From Nocardioides luti (GTDB lineage Bacteria > Actinomycetota > Actinomycetes > Propionibacteriales > Nocardioidaceae): a stretch of DNA of 64,000 nucleotides. Made by a program: the position numbers and the translations under genes. This document shows, in pieces, positions 45,655 to 53,933 of the stretch (its first letter is position 1; each line of letters begins with the position of its first letter). The notes below the pieces were generated by a model. It made no database searches, was not told the DNA's origin, and saw only the letters and a program-made list of their open reading frames with translations. The stretch lies in NCBI RefSeq assembly GCF_014212315.1, contig NZ_JACKXE010000002.1, positions 62,001 to 126,000 on the forward strand, read 5' to 3'.

Positions 45655-46641
45655 TCAGCAGAGACTGCCGGTGTAGGTCAGGTGCGGGCTGTCGGCGGAC
45701 GTCCACACCTGCGAGTTGATCGTGCGCTTCGCGACCACCCAGACGACGCCGTTGGCGTTGCCGTTGGCCGTGGTGAAGCTCGTGGTGCCCGCGGCGACCG
45801 TCTGCACCGTGCCGCCGCTGGCCCCGTAGTGCAGCTCGTAGCTGGCGCTCGGGACGGCGTTCCAGGAGAACTGGGTGCGCCCGTTGCCCTGCTGGACCGT
45901 GGCGCACGTCATCCCGGTCGGCGCGTCGAGGCCGGCGAGGTACACCGACCCGGTGACGGGCACGGGATTGGTGAAGGCCGCCATCGTCGGCGTGATGCTC
46001 TGCTCGACGACCAGCCCGGAGGACGCGCCGACCAGCGTGACGGCGGCCAGCCCGCTCCGCGCCAGCCGGTGCCCGCCACCGACGACGCGCCGTTTGCCGC
46101 CCCCCTCGTCGGTTGGTCCTTCGCTGCGCGGGTTGTCGTCGTCGGGCTTGCGGGGCGAGCCCTTCAGGATCACGGAGAGCAGGAAGGCGGCGTACAGCCC
46201 GAGCAGGAACAGCCCCACCGGGCCGATCAACCAGGCGATGACATAGCCGAGCAGGGGGACGGCGAACAGCACCCGGTCGGCGTGCCGCACGGTGTACGGG
46301 TCCGCGTCGGCGACCTCGTTCGCGTCGCCCTTCAGCACGAGGGTCGCGACGCCGTCGGTCACGTCGATCTTCACGATCCGGTGGGTGACCCGGGTGCCGG
46401 TGGCGGTGGGGACCGAGACGACATCTCCCTTGCGAAGGTCGTCAGCCGGGACCTCGCGGGAGATCGCCAGCGAGCCGGTGCTGATCGTGGGTGCCATCGA
46501 CCCGGACTGGAAGACCAGGGGACGCACCCCGAAGGCTGCGGCCGTGATCGCCACCACGACGCACAGTCCGCCCAGCACAGCACCGACCGTGAGCAGGGTC
46601 TGACGACCCCACCACAGCGCCCGGCGCGGTGTCAGGGTCAT
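45655..46641 (-). CDS. SipW-type signal peptidase I fused to an internal alternate-signal segment and FN3-like secreted domain
   Basis: 328 residues. After helix 1 ([20 protein letters not shown]) the S26B peptidase has the nucleophile Ser48 in [13 protein letters not shown] and His87 in [10 protein letters not shown]; this His replaces the Lys of ordinary bacterial enzymes, as in SipW and the eukaryotic ER peptidase. [20 protein letters not shown] follows the family pattern. A second helix lies near 132-158. Residues 196-240 look like a SipW-type signal: a hydrophobic stretch, then [20 protein letters not shown]. The last 80 residues ([20 protein letters not shown]) are FN3-like. The protein seems to carry its own substrate module. 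The ATGA overlap couples it to the gene at 46638. Confidence 0.82.
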   Translation of the reverse strand: MTLTPRRALWWGRQTLLTVGAVLGGLCVVVAITAAAFGVRPLVFQSGSMAPTISTGSLAISREVPADDLRKGDVVSVPTATGTRVTHRIVKIDVTDGVATLVLKGDANEVADADPYTVRHADRVLFAVPLLGYVIAWLIGPVGLFLLGLYAAFLLSVILKGSPRKPDDDNPRSEGPTDEGGGKRRVVGGGHRLARSGLAAVTLVGASSGLVVEQSITPTMAAFTNPVPVTGSVYLAGLDAPTGMTCATVQQGNGRTQFSWNAVPSASYELHYGASGGTVQTVAAGTTSFTTANGNANGVVWVVAKRTINSQVWTSADSPHLTYTGSLC

Positions 46642-47270
46642 GAGACGTCCGAGGTCCCCAGCAAGGAGAAGGTGGCGGTGGCGGTCTTGTTGATCAGCGA
46701 GTTGCCGGCCGTCGAGATGAAGTCCACCTGGAAGCAGAGCGACTCGGTGGCACTGGCAGCCAGCCCGGCGGCGGGCCGCCTGGTGCCGATGAGCGCCGTC
46801 GAGGTGACGTTGGTGAGCGCGGTCGGACCGTAGAGCACCGTCCCACCGGTGCAGGTGAAGGCGTTCGCGCTGCCGCCGCGCGTGCCACCCAGCCGGACCG
46901 TCAGGCGGAGCTCCGCGGCCGTGTTGTACGCCGCCGCGTCCGTGCCGGTGAGCCCACCGGTCATCGTGTACTTCAGCGGGACGTTGCCGTTGTTCTTGAC
47001 CGTGAGGACCTGGGCCGAGCTGTAGCCGGGCAGCATGAGCGACATGCCGAGGGTGGTGGTGGCGACCGTGTCGCCGTTGTCCACCTGCAGGTCGAGGTTG
47101 GCGGCCGAGAACGTGGTGCCGGTGACGTCGACGCTGTCCGTGAAGAACGCGAAGGTCCCGGTGACCCCGACCGTGAGGACCACGCCGAGGCTCAGCGCCG
47201 CGCGGACCCGCGCCGAGCGCAGGGCCCCGAGGAGGCCGCGCGCGGAGATCGTGGAGTTCGTCATGGTCAT
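46638..47270 (-). CDS. TasA/camelysin-like protein with SipW-dependent signal peptide
   Basis: 210 residues. The signal and cleavage region is a long hydrophobic stretch (AALSLGVVLTVGVTGTFAFF) followed by TDSVDVTGTTFSAANLDL, the context seen in TasA, CalY and other SipW substrates. The mature part is a beta-rich domain (LMLPGYSSAQVLTVKNNGNV with PLKYTMTGGL) resembling TasA fibre subunits and Ig-like folds. It has two cysteines (FTCTGG and SLCFQV). The role is probably a surface or extracellular fibre component. It overlaps neighbours by four bases at both ends (ATGA), so it is translated with the peptidase that probably cleaves it. Confidence 0.8.
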   Translation of the reverse strand: MTMTNSTISARGLLGALRSARVRAALSLGVVLTVGVTGTFAFFTDSVDVTGTTFSAANLDLQVDNGDTVATTTLGMSLMLPGYSSAQVLTVKNNGNVPLKYTMTGGLTGTDAAAYNTAAELRLTVRLGGTRGGSANAFTCTGGTVLYGPTALTNVTSTALIGTRRPAAGLAASATESLCFQVDFISTAGNSLINKTATATFSLLGTSDVS

Positions 47271-47773
47271 CGTCCTGTCTTGTACGAGTGGGTCAGGCGC
47301 AGGTGGACCTTCATCACCAAGCGCCGGTCCATCAGCTTGTTGCCGGCGTTGGGCCGCATGCGGGCCTTGATCCGGAGGGGCACCACGTCACCGGAGCGGG
47401 TGAGCAGCTTCGCGACCCGCTGCCGTCCGCCGGCCATGGTGTGCCACACGCCGTCCACCAGCAGCGAGAGGGCGAAGTGCTTCGAGCTGATCATCCGGCC
47501 CTGGTCGGTGACCTTGACGACCACCTTGAGGTAGGCCTTCTGCCCGCTCTGGTTGCGGACGTAGAACGTGCGCGACTGCTCGCGGCCCGGCACGAACGGG
47601 TGGTGCTTGCTGATGAGCGGCTGGACGATGTCCGTGCTCCACGTCTTGCCGTCGCGGCTCACCATGATCCGCGACCAGGTCGAGCCGGTCCCCGCCGTGG
47701 CCGTGGGCGTCACCAGCATCGTCGCGAGGACCACGACGGTGAGCAACAGGCCGGCAACGGCGGAGGGCTTCAT
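47267..47773 (-). CDS. Small secreted beta-rich protein with a classical signal peptide (unrecognised family)
   Basis: 168 residues. The signal peptide is AVAGLLLTVVVLATMLVTPT with a likely cleavage at ATA-GTG near residue 27. The mature protein is basic and probably beta-sandwich: WSRIMVSRDGKTWSTDIVQP, FVPGREQSRTFYVRNQSGQK, AYLKVVVKVTDQGRMIS and RLVMKVHLRLTHSYKTGR. The pattern 'PG..q.rtf.VrNqsg..aylkv' resembles the TasA-like neighbour. I do not recognise a family. It overlaps the signal peptidase gene by one base (TGATG) and the TasA-like gene by four. It may be an accessory or minor subunit, but this is inference. Confidence 0.75.
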   Translation of the reverse strand: MKPSAVAGLLLTVVVLATMLVTPTATAGTGSTWSRIMVSRDGKTWSTDIVQPLISKHHPFVPGREQSRTFYVRNQSGQKAYLKVVVKVTDQGRMISSKHFALSLLVDGVWHTMAGGRQRVAKLLTRSGDVVPLRIKARMRPNAGNKLMDRRLVMKVHLRLTHSYKTGR

Positions 47774-48330
47774 CAGGAGGTCTCGACTGTCTCTGTCTTC
47801 GCGCGGCGTTCCTTGAGGGAACCCCGGAACTGGTTGGCGGCGTAGCCCAGGAGGCCGAGGACCACGACCGCGATGAGCACGCCGCGCTGCTGGCCGGTGA
47901 CGAAGGAGGTCACGTAGCCGACGTACGGCACGGCGTACCACTCACGTCCCTTGACCTGCTGCGGCAGGACCCAGCCCTCGTCGGCCGCGTCGTTCGCGTC
48001 GCCCTGGGTGTGCCAGCGGACCTGGCCGGTCATGTCGACGCCCTGGTCGATGACCCGGTGGGTCACGACCGTCGGGTCACCCGACTTGATCTGGTAGGTG
48101 ATCACGTCGCCCGGGGCGATCTGCTCCGGGGCGACCGGCTTGACGACCACGAGCGTCCCCGGGGGGAGCTTCGGGGTCATCGAGCCGGTCTCGATGACGT
48201 ACGGGGTCGCACCTGCGAGCCGAGGCACGAGCAGCGCTACGGCGAACAAGGCACCCACCCCCAGGATGACCAACCACGACACGACCTGGCCCGTCCAGCT
48301 GAGCCAGCCAGGAACCGACGATGACTTCAT
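47773..48330 (-). CDS. SipW-type signal peptidase I (S26B)
   Basis: 185 residues. The ATG at 48330 has GGGGAGG nine bases upstream, which excludes the ATG at 48339. An N-terminal helix (VVSWLVILGVGALFAVALLV) is followed by the nucleophile Ser50 in YVIETGSMTPKLPPG and His91 in TVVTHRVIDQG, with GDANDAADEGWVLPQQVKGR. A C-terminal helix (GVLIAVVVLGLLGYAANQFR) completes the two-helix topology. The His in place of Lys marks the SipW/ER type, which cleaves TasA-like signals. It is encoded between the two alternate-signal substrate genes and overlaps the small secreted protein gene (TGATG). Confidence 0.88.
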   Translation of the reverse strand: MKSSSVPGWLSWTGQVVSWLVILGVGALFAVALLVPRLAGATPYVIETGSMTPKLPPGTLVVVKPVAPEQIAPGDVITYQIKSGDPTVVTHRVIDQGVDMTGQVRWHTQGDANDAADEGWVLPQQVKGREWYAVPYVGYVTSFVTGQQRGVLIAVVVLGLLGYAANQFRGSLKERRAKTETVETS

Positions 48331-48379
48331 GCAACGCATCCTCCCCGAGAACCCGCCCGAAAGGCGGGAGGATCAGCGA

Positions 48380-48943
48380 TCAGTGGTCCTGTGTCAGCGA
48401 GACGGTCGTCGTGGCGAGGGCCTCGGCCAGCGCGTTGCCGGTGTTCGAGTTGTAGGTGTTGTCCGTCGCCGGAGCGCGGTCGGCCCACTTGACCTCGAGG
48501 TTCAGCACGATGGCGTTGCCGTCGGCGACGGTGGTGGGCGTGCCCGGGGTGACGGGGCTGCCGCCGGCGACGGTGAAGCGGGTGCCGGCGGTCGAGAGCG
48601 AGGACCCGAGGTCACCGGTCAGGGCGCCCACGGCCACGTCGAGCTTCGCGCTGAGCGAGGAGCCGACCATGTCGACCGAGTAGGTGCAGGTGCGGGAGAG
48701 GACGTCACCGGGCGAGATCGTGCCGGTGGCCGGGTCGAAGTCCTGGGAGTCCAGCTTCCAGGAACCGCACTCCGTGCCGGGCACTGCCCCCACGAGCGTG
48801 GGCACCAGCTTGAGGTGGCCGGAGGTGATGTTCGTGGCGTTCACGTCCGAGGTGCTGGTCCAGTACGCCAGCGATCCGGCGCCGCCCAGCATCAGGCTGC
48901 CAGCGGCTGCGGCGGCGAGTGCGCCCTTCGTTGCCTTCTTCAT
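48380..48943 (-). CDS. Alternate-signal-peptide exported protein (TasA-like, SipW substrate)
   Basis: 187 residues. The signal region KGALAAAAAGSLMLGGAGSL leads to AYWTSTSDVNATNITSGHLK, the alternate signal type seen in actinobacterial exported proteins beside SipW genes. The mature part is beta-rich with two cysteines (GTECGSWKLD and SRTCTYSV), rich in Ser/Thr and Val (LDVAVGALTGDLGSSLSTAG). It stands first in the five-gene cassette, 49 bases upstream of the signal peptidase gene and 158 bases from pdxS. A surface-fibre or envelope role is inferred from family membership. Confidence 0.8.
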   Translation of the reverse strand: MKKATKGALAAAAAGSLMLGGAGSLAYWTSTSDVNATNITSGHLKLVPTLVGAVPGTECGSWKLDSQDFDPATGTISPGDVLSRTCTYSVDMVGSSLSAKLDVAVGALTGDLGSSLSTAGTRFTVAGGSPVTPGTPTTVADGNAIVLNLEVKWADRAPATDNTYNSNTGNALAEALATTTVSLTQDH

Positions 48944-49101
48944 GATGGTCCCCTTCGTGTGGGGAACTCGCGAGTGGCTCCCCTCACGCAGAGCATGGGG
49001 CCGGATTCCGGGATGTGGACCGTCAGTTACCCAAGTGTGGAGAAGACGTGGATCGACTGTGGATCTTCACCCCTGGGGGTGACCCCCCGGCGAGGGCGGG
49101 A
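48944..49101. other. Intergenic region between pdxS and the SipW/TasA cassette
   Basis: These 158 bases separate the pdxS stop from the first cassette gene. They contain a short GGGGG-TGA-CCCCC palindrome at 49075-49087 just past the pdxS stop, which could act as a weak terminator on the minus strand. The repeated TGTGGA word follows (TGTGGA at 49036, GTGGAT at 49049, TGTGGAT at 49059). The cassette promoter probably lies here, but I cannot name a -35/-10 with confidence. Confidence 0.4.
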
Positions 49102-50016
49102 CTACCAGCCGCGCTCGGCGAGCCGGTGCGGCTGGGGGATCTCGTCGACGTTGATGCCGACCATGGCCTCGCCCAGACCGCGCGAGACCTTGGCGACGAC
49201 GTCCGGGTCGTCGTAGAACGTCGTGGCCTTGACGATGGCCTCGGCGCGCTGGGCCGGGTTGCCGGCCTTGAAGATGCCGGAGCCGACGAAGACGCCCTCG
49301 GCGCCGAGCTGCATCATCATCGCGGCGTCCGCGGGCGTCGCGATGCCACCCGCGACGAACAGCACCACGGGCAGCTTGCCGTTGACCGCGACCTCCTTGA
49401 CGAGGTCGTACGGCGCCTGGAGCTCCTTGGCGGCGACGTACAGCTCGTCCTCGTCCAGGGCGCCGAGGCGACGGATCTCGCGGCGGATCGTGCGCATGTG
49501 GGTCACGGCGTTCGACACGTCACCGGTGCCGGCCTCGCCCTTGGAGCGGATCATCGCCGCGCCCTCGGTGATCCGGCGCAGGGCCTCGCCGAGGTTGGTC
49601 GCACCGCAGACGAAGGGGACGGTGAAGTTCCACTTGTCGATGTGGTTGGCGTAGTCCGCGGGCGTCAGCACCTCGGACTCGTCGATGTAGTCGACGCCGA
49701 GGCTCTGCAGGACCTGGGCCTCGGCGAAGTGGCCGATCCGGGCCTTGGCCATGACCGGGATGGAGACCTGGTCGATGATCCCGTCGATCATGTCCGGGTC
49801 GCTCATCCGGGAGACGCCGCCCTGGGCGCGGATGTCGGCCGGGACGCGCTCGAGCGCCATCACGGCGACCGCGCCGGCGTCCTCGGCGATCTTGGCCTGC
49901 TCGGCGTTGACGACGTCCATGATGACGCCGCCCTTGAGCATCTCGGCCATGCCGCGCTTGACGCGCTGGGTGCCGGTGCCGTCGTTCGGGGTGCCTGCGG
50001 GGGAAGTCTCGACCAT
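49102..50016 (-). CDS. pdxS: Pyridoxal 5'-phosphate synthase subunit PdxS
   Basis: 304 residues. The TIM-barrel signature is complete: [80 protein letters not shown] (catalytic Lys region), [15 protein letters not shown] and [20 protein letters not shown] with FVGSGIF. It condenses ribose 5-phosphate, glyceraldehyde 3-phosphate and ammonia to PLP with PdxT, now five genes away. It follows the PIP-synthase-like gene by 49 bases. Confidence 0.98.
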   Translation of the reverse strand: MVETSPAGTPNDGTGTQRVKRGMAEMLKGGVIMDVVNAEQAKIAEDAGAVAVMALERVPADIRAQGGVSRMSDPDMIDGIIDQVSIPVMAKARIGHFAEAQVLQSLGVDYIDESEVLTPADYANHIDKWNFTVPFVCGATNLGEALRRITEGAAMIRSKGEAGTGDVSNAVTHMRTIRREIRRLGALDEDELYVAAKELQAPYDLVKEVAVNGKLPVVLFVAGGIATPADAAMMMQLGAEGVFVGSGIFKAGNPAQRAEAIVKATTFYDDPDVVAKVSRGLGEAMVGINVDEIPQPHRLAERGW

Positions 50017-50065
50017 GCCTGGATCGTAGTGCTGGGCGGCCGCTCGGCCGCATTCGGGGAGGCCC

Positions 50066-50683
50066 TCAGGAGGCGGCGCGGGCGAGCGCCTGTCGGCGTA
50101 CCACCCAGACCCGCTGGACCACGGTCACCGTGGCCGCCACCGCGAGCACCCACAGCGCGACGTGCAGCAGGATCGGCAGGTCCAGGACGTCGGCGAAGAA
50201 CGCCGGGACGAGCAGCCCCACGAGCCGGTCCGGGCGTTCCGCGATGCCCACCTTGGCGTCGTAGCCCAGCACGTCCGCCTTGGCGCGGGCGTACGACGTG
50301 CAGGCGCCCATCGCCAGGATCACGAGCGACAGGGCGAGGTAGAGCCGGCTCTCGGCCTGCCACGCGAAGTAGCACGCCAGCCCGCCGAACAGCGCCGCGT
50401 CGGCCACCCGGTCGAGCGTCGAGTCGAGGAACGCCCCGAAGTCGTCGGTCCGACCCATCTTGCGGGCCATCGCGCCGTCGACGAGGTCGCTGAACACGAA
50501 CAGCGTGATCACCAGGACGCCCTGCCAGATCATCCCCTGGGGGAAGAAGACGAGCGCACCTGCGGACACGCCGAGGGTGCCGACGACCGTCACCGCGTCG
50601 GGGCTGATGCCGAGACGGATGAACAGGTTGATGAAGGGCGCCAGCATGACGCCCTGCCAGAACTGCTTGAAGCGATCCAACAT
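50066..50683 (-). CDS. CDP-alcohol phosphatidyltransferase, phosphatidylinositol phosphate synthase-like
   Basis: 205 residues with about six helices. The active-site motif is complete: [20 protein letters not shown] followed by [18 protein letters not shown], i.e. D-x2-DG-x2-AR-x8-G-x3-D-x3-D. In actinobacteria the gene at this place (Rv2612c, PgsA1) joins inositol phosphate to CDP-diacylglycerol. The next gene, at 50696-51490 just upstream in transcription, is an inositol-monophosphatase-like gene, which fits inositol lipid metabolism. The PIM mannosyltransferase and acyltransferase genes that usually come next are missing; pdxS follows directly. Confidence 0.88.
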   Translation of the reverse strand: MLDRFKQFWQGVMLAPFINLFIRLGISPDAVTVVGTLGVSAGALVFFPQGMIWQGVLVITLFVFSDLVDGAMARKMGRTDDFGAFLDSTLDRVADAALFGGLACYFAWQAESRLYLALSLVILAMGACTSYARAKADVLGYDAKVGIAERPDRLVGLLVPAFFADVLDLPILLHVALWVLAVAATVTVVQRVWVVRRQALARAAS

Positions 50684-50695
50684 GGTGGGCGCAGG

Positions 50696-51490
50696 CTACC
50701 GGTCCGCGAGCAGGTCCCGGACCTCCGCCACAGCCGTGGGCGATCCGGCCACCGACCAGACGACGCCGGCGGCCTCGATCCGGGAGGCCTCGCCGCCCGC
50801 TCCGCGGATGATCGCCGCGCCCGGGAGCCGGTCCCAGTCGGCCACCGTGTGCTGGAAGCTGACGCCCAGCTGGCCCTGGGCGATCGCCATGGCGTCCATC
50901 GACCCGGAGCCCAGCATCCGCACCGTGGCGGCGTGTCCGGCGACCCGCGCGAAGGCCGTCGCGATGTCAGGGGTCGCCCGCGGGTAGTGCAGGTACGTCG
51001 TCGCGCAGACCTCCGCGAGCGGGAGGTCCGGCACCCGACCGAGGGGCGCGCCGTCGCGCGTCGAAGGAAGGTCGGGGCCGCCGAGGAAGAGCGTGTCGTC
51101 GTGCGGGTGGTGCACCGCACCGAGCAGGACGTCGTCGGCGTCGACCAGCGCCAGGGCCGAGCACCACCACGGCAGGCCGCTGTGGAAGTTGTAGGTGCCG
51201 TCGACCGGGTCGATCACCCAGGTCCGGCCGCTGGTCCCGGTGGCGCGGCTGCCCTCCTCGGCGAGGATGCCGTCCCCCGGTCGCTCCCGGGCCAGCCGCT
51301 CGACGATCATCCGCTCCGCGGCGTGGTCGGCGGCGGTGACGATGTCGGAGACCGAGGTCTTCTGCTCCGACCCCAGTCCCCCGGCCGCGGCGCCCTCCGC
51401 GCGCATCCGCAGGGCGAACTGGCCGGCCGCGCGCACCAGCTCTCCGGCGAGGCGGGCGTCGGCTGCGAGGTCGTGCGCGTGTCCAGACAT
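50696..51490 (-). CDS. Inositol monophosphatase family protein
   Basis: 264 residues from an ATG at 51490. The metal motifs of the family are ILAEEGSRATG (EE), TWVIDPVDGTYNF (DPxDGT) and the C-terminal SFQHTVADWDRLPGAAII (WD). Substrates could be myo-inositol 1-phosphate, histidinol phosphate or FBP; these enzymes are hard to separate by sequence. Being placed just before the phosphatidylinositol phosphate synthase-like gene (12-base gap) points to inositol phosphate metabolism. It stands head-to-head with the small plus-strand protein at 51584. Confidence 0.85.
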   Translation of the reverse strand: MSGHAHDLAADARLAGELVRAAGQFALRMRAEGAAAGGLGSEQKTSVSDIVTAADHAAERMIVERLARERPGDGILAEEGSRATGTSGRTWVIDPVDGTYNFHSGLPWWCSALALVDADDVLLGAVHHPHDDTLFLGGPDLPSTRDGAPLGRVPDLPLAEVCATTYLHYPRATPDIATAFARVAGHAATVRMLGSGSMDAMAIAQGQLGVSFQHTVADWDRLPGAAIIRGAGGEASRIEAAGVVWSVAGSPTAVAEVRDLLADR

Positions 51491-51583
51491 GTCCCCGCAG
51501 GCTAGCGAGCGGTCGGGAGGTCGTGACAACAGGCGTACTGTCGCAGCACGGGGCCATCCAGGCCCTACAGCAGAGGACCGCAC

Positions 51584-51706
51584 ATGAGCGACAAGTCGCC
51601 GCGGCAGGGCATGACCAAGAAGACCGGCAAGTCCATCAAGGAGAAGCGCGCCGACAAGCGCGCGGAGAACAACCCGGACACCTCCCTCGTCACGAAGAAG
51701 AAGTGA
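51584..51706 (+). CDS. 40-residue Lys-rich conserved small protein
   Basis: A short gene, ATG 51584 to TGA 51706. The product starts MSDKSPRQGMTKKTGKSIKE and ends DTSLVTKKK; it is very basic (12 Lys, 4 Arg), with no hydrophobic segment. The stop overlaps the GTG of the next gene (GTGA), the same coupling used by real junctions elsewhere in the window, which argues that it is translated. Similar very small basic proteins occur in other actinobacteria (from memory); no function is known. Nucleic acid or ribosome binding is possible. Confidence 0.7.
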   Translation: MSDKSPRQGMTKKTGKSIKEKRADKRAENNPDTSLVTKKK

Positions 51707-52844
51707 CGCTCCTGGGACTCGGCGTCATCGGTTCCTCCGCGAAGGAGAACGAGCACCGGCTCCCGCTCCACCCCGAGCACCTCCCCCACCTCGACGCCGA
51801 CCTCCGCGCCCGGATCACGCTCGAGCACGGCTACGGCGAGAAGTACGGCGCCCCGGACAGCCAGCTGGCCGAGCACGTCGCCGGCTTCGCGTCCCGCGAC
51901 GAGATCCTCGCGACGTCCGACGTCGTGCTGCTGCCCAAGCCGCAGCACTCCGACATCGCCGCACTGGGGCCGGGCCAGGTGCTGTGGGGCTGGCCGCACT
52001 GCGTCCAGGACCCGGAGCTGACCCAGCTGGCGATCGACCAGGAGCTGACGCTGATCGCCTTCGAGGCGATGAACCACTGGACGAGGGACGGCCGGGTCGG
52101 GCTGCACGTCTTCCACAAGAACAACGAGCTCGCGGGCTACTGCTCGGTGCTGCAGGCGATGGAGCTGGCGGGGATCACCGGCGACTACGGCCGGCGGCTG
52201 TCCGCGATCGTGATCGGCTTCGGGGCGACCGCCCGGGGCGCCGTCACCGCCCTCAACGCGCACGGGGTGCACGAGGTCGCGGTGCTCACCAACCGGGACG
52301 TGGCCGCGGTCGGCTCACCCATCCACTCGGTGCGGATCCGGCAGTTCGACCACGAGCCGGACGGCCAGCACCTCAGCCACGTGATCACCGAGCGCGGTCG
52401 CGAGCCGCTGGCGGCCTACCTCGCCGAGAACGACATCATCGTGAACTGCACGCTGCAGGACACGGCGGCGCCGCTGACCTACCTGCGGACCGAGGACCTG
52501 GCGGCCTTCCGGCCCGGCAGCGTGGTCGTCGACGTCTCGTGCGACCTCGCGATGGGCTTCAGCTGGGCGCGTCCGACGACGTTCGACGACCCGACGTTCG
52601 TGGTCGGCGACCACGTCCTCTACTACGCGGTCGACCACAGCCCGTCGTACCTCTGGAACTCCGCGACGTGGGAGAACAGCAACGCGCTGATCCCGTTCCT
52701 GCGTCCGGTGCTCGAGGGGCGGCGTCGTGGGACGCCAGCGAGACGCTGTCGCGCGCCATCGAGATCCGGGCCGGGCACGTGGTCAACCCCGCGATCCTGG
52801 CCTTCCAGGGGCGCAGCGCCGAGCACCCGCACGCCGTGGGCTGA
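51703..52844 (+). pseudogene. N5-(carboxyethyl)ornithine synthase-like dehydrogenase, frameshifted near the C terminus
   Basis: The alanine-dehydrogenase-like protein starts at GTG 51703 (TLLGLGVIGSSAKENEHRLP). It has the family substrate loop (ARITLEHGYGEKYGAPDSQ), KNNELAGYCSVLQAMELAGI, the Rossmann motif AIVIGFGATARGAVTALNAH, and YYAVDHSPSYLWNSATWENS. After LIPFLRPVLEG the frame changes: the expected end (ASWDASETLSRAIEIRAGHV and AFQGRSAEHPHAVG) continues in the frame one base earlier to TGA at 52844. A missing G in the run at 52716-52719 explains it. Unshifted, the frame runs on to 53148 across the HIT gene. It may be a sequencing slip or a real inactivation. Confidence 0.75.
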
Positions 52845-52871
52845 GCCCGGCGGGTCCGGCCCGGGTCCGGC

Positions 52872-53414
52872 TCAGGTCGGCCAGGCGGCTGCCAGCAGCC
52901 CGCGGGTCTCGCCGAGGAGCTCGGGCAGGGTCTTGGTGCGCCCGATGATCGGCATGAAGTTCTGGTCGCCGGGCCACCGCGGCACGACGTGCTGGTGCAG
53001 GTGGGCGGCGATGCCGGCGCCGGCGACGTGGCCCTGGTTCATCCCGATGTTGAAGCCCTCGGCGCCGGAGACGCCGCGGACGACCCGCATCGCGGTGCGG
53101 GTGAGGTCGGCGATCTCGGCCGCCTCGGCGTCGGTCGTCTCCGTGTAGTCGGCCAGGTGGCGGTAGGGGCAGACCATCAGGTGGCCGGGCGCGTAGGGAT
53201 ACAGGTTGAGCACGACGTAGGCGAGCTCGCCGCGGTGCACGACCAGGCCGTCCTCGTCGCCCAGCTGCGGCACCCGGCAGAAGGGGCACTCCCCCGACGA
53301 CGCGTCGGCGGGCTTGTTCTCGCCGCGGATGTAGGCCATCCGGTGCGGGGTCCAGAGCCGGTCGAGCTCGTCGGGGTCCCCGATGCCGTCCTGGTGCAGG
53401 GGCGCGTCGCTCAT
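52872..53414 (-). CDS. HIT-family hydrolase/transferase
   Basis: 180 residues. The HIT triad is HLHQHVVPRW (HxHxHxx), with the conserved NLYPYAPGHLMVCPYRHLAD and a zinc-like pair CPFCRVPQ near residue 44. In actinobacteria this protein stands between thrS and pgsA (Rv2613c is an ATP/ADP phosphorylase-like HIT protein). The substrate is probably a dinucleoside polyphosphate such as Ap4A. It is separated from thrS by a GNAT gene and a lipoprotein gene, so the usual thrS-HIT-pgsA operon has been opened by insertions. Confidence 0.92.
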   Translation of the reverse strand: MSDAPLHQDGIGDPDELDRLWTPHRMAYIRGENKPADASSGECPFCRVPQLGDEDGLVVHRGELAYVVLNLYPYAPGHLMVCPYRHLADYTETTDAEAAEIADLTRTAMRVVRGVSGAEGFNIGMNQGHVAGAGIAAHLHQHVVPRWPGDQNFMPIIGRTKTLPELLGETRGLLAAAWPT

Positions 53415-53437
53415 GGTGGCGATCCTAGAGTGGTGCC

Positions 53438-53920
53438 GTGCCCGAGCCCCTGCTGCGCCCCGCCACGGACGAGGACGCCGAGGCGGTCGCCGACCTGTGG
53501 CACCGCGGCTGGCACGACGCCCACCCGGGCCACGTCCCCGACGGCCTCACCGCCGGCCGCACCCGCGCCGCCTTCGGCGAGCGCACGCCGGCGATGCTGC
53601 CGGTCACGACCGTGGCCGAGGCCGACGGAGCCGTCGCCGGCTTCGTGATGGTCGTGGGCGACGAGGTCGAGCAGGTGTACGTCGCCGCCGCGCACCGCGG
53701 CACCGGCCTGGCCTCGACGCTCCTGGACGAGGCGGAGCGCCAGGTCGCCGCGCTCGGGCACGACGAGGCCTGGCTGGCGGTCGTCGAGGGCAACGCCCGC
53801 GCCCGCCGGTTCTACGAGCGGCGCGGCTGGTCCGACGGCGGGGCGCTGCCCTACGAGGTCACCGCCGGGGGCGCGACCTTCGTCTCCCCGTGCCGCCGCT
53901 ACGTGAAGCGGGTCCGCTGA
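53438..53920 (+). CDS. GNAT-family N-acetyltransferase
   Basis: 160 residues from GTG 53438. The GNAT fold shows RPATDEDAEAVADLWHRGWH at the N terminus, strand 4 and the acetyl-CoA motif EVEQVYVAAAHRGTGLASTL (R/QxxGxG/A), then AWLAVVEGNARARRFYERRG with the C-terminal Tyr. The substrate is unknown. It is transcribed opposite to its neighbours, convergent with the lipoprotein gene (13-base gap) and divergent from the HIT gene (23-base gap). Confidence 0.88.
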   Translation: MPEPLLRPATDEDAEAVADLWHRGWHDAHPGHVPDGLTAGRTRAAFGERTPAMLPVTTVAEADGAVAGFVMVVGDEVEQVYVAAAHRGTGLASTLLDEAERQVAALGHDEAWLAVVEGNARARRFYERRGWSDGGALPYEVTAGGATFVSPCRRYVKRVR

Positions 53921-53933
53921 GCGGGCGGTCGGG

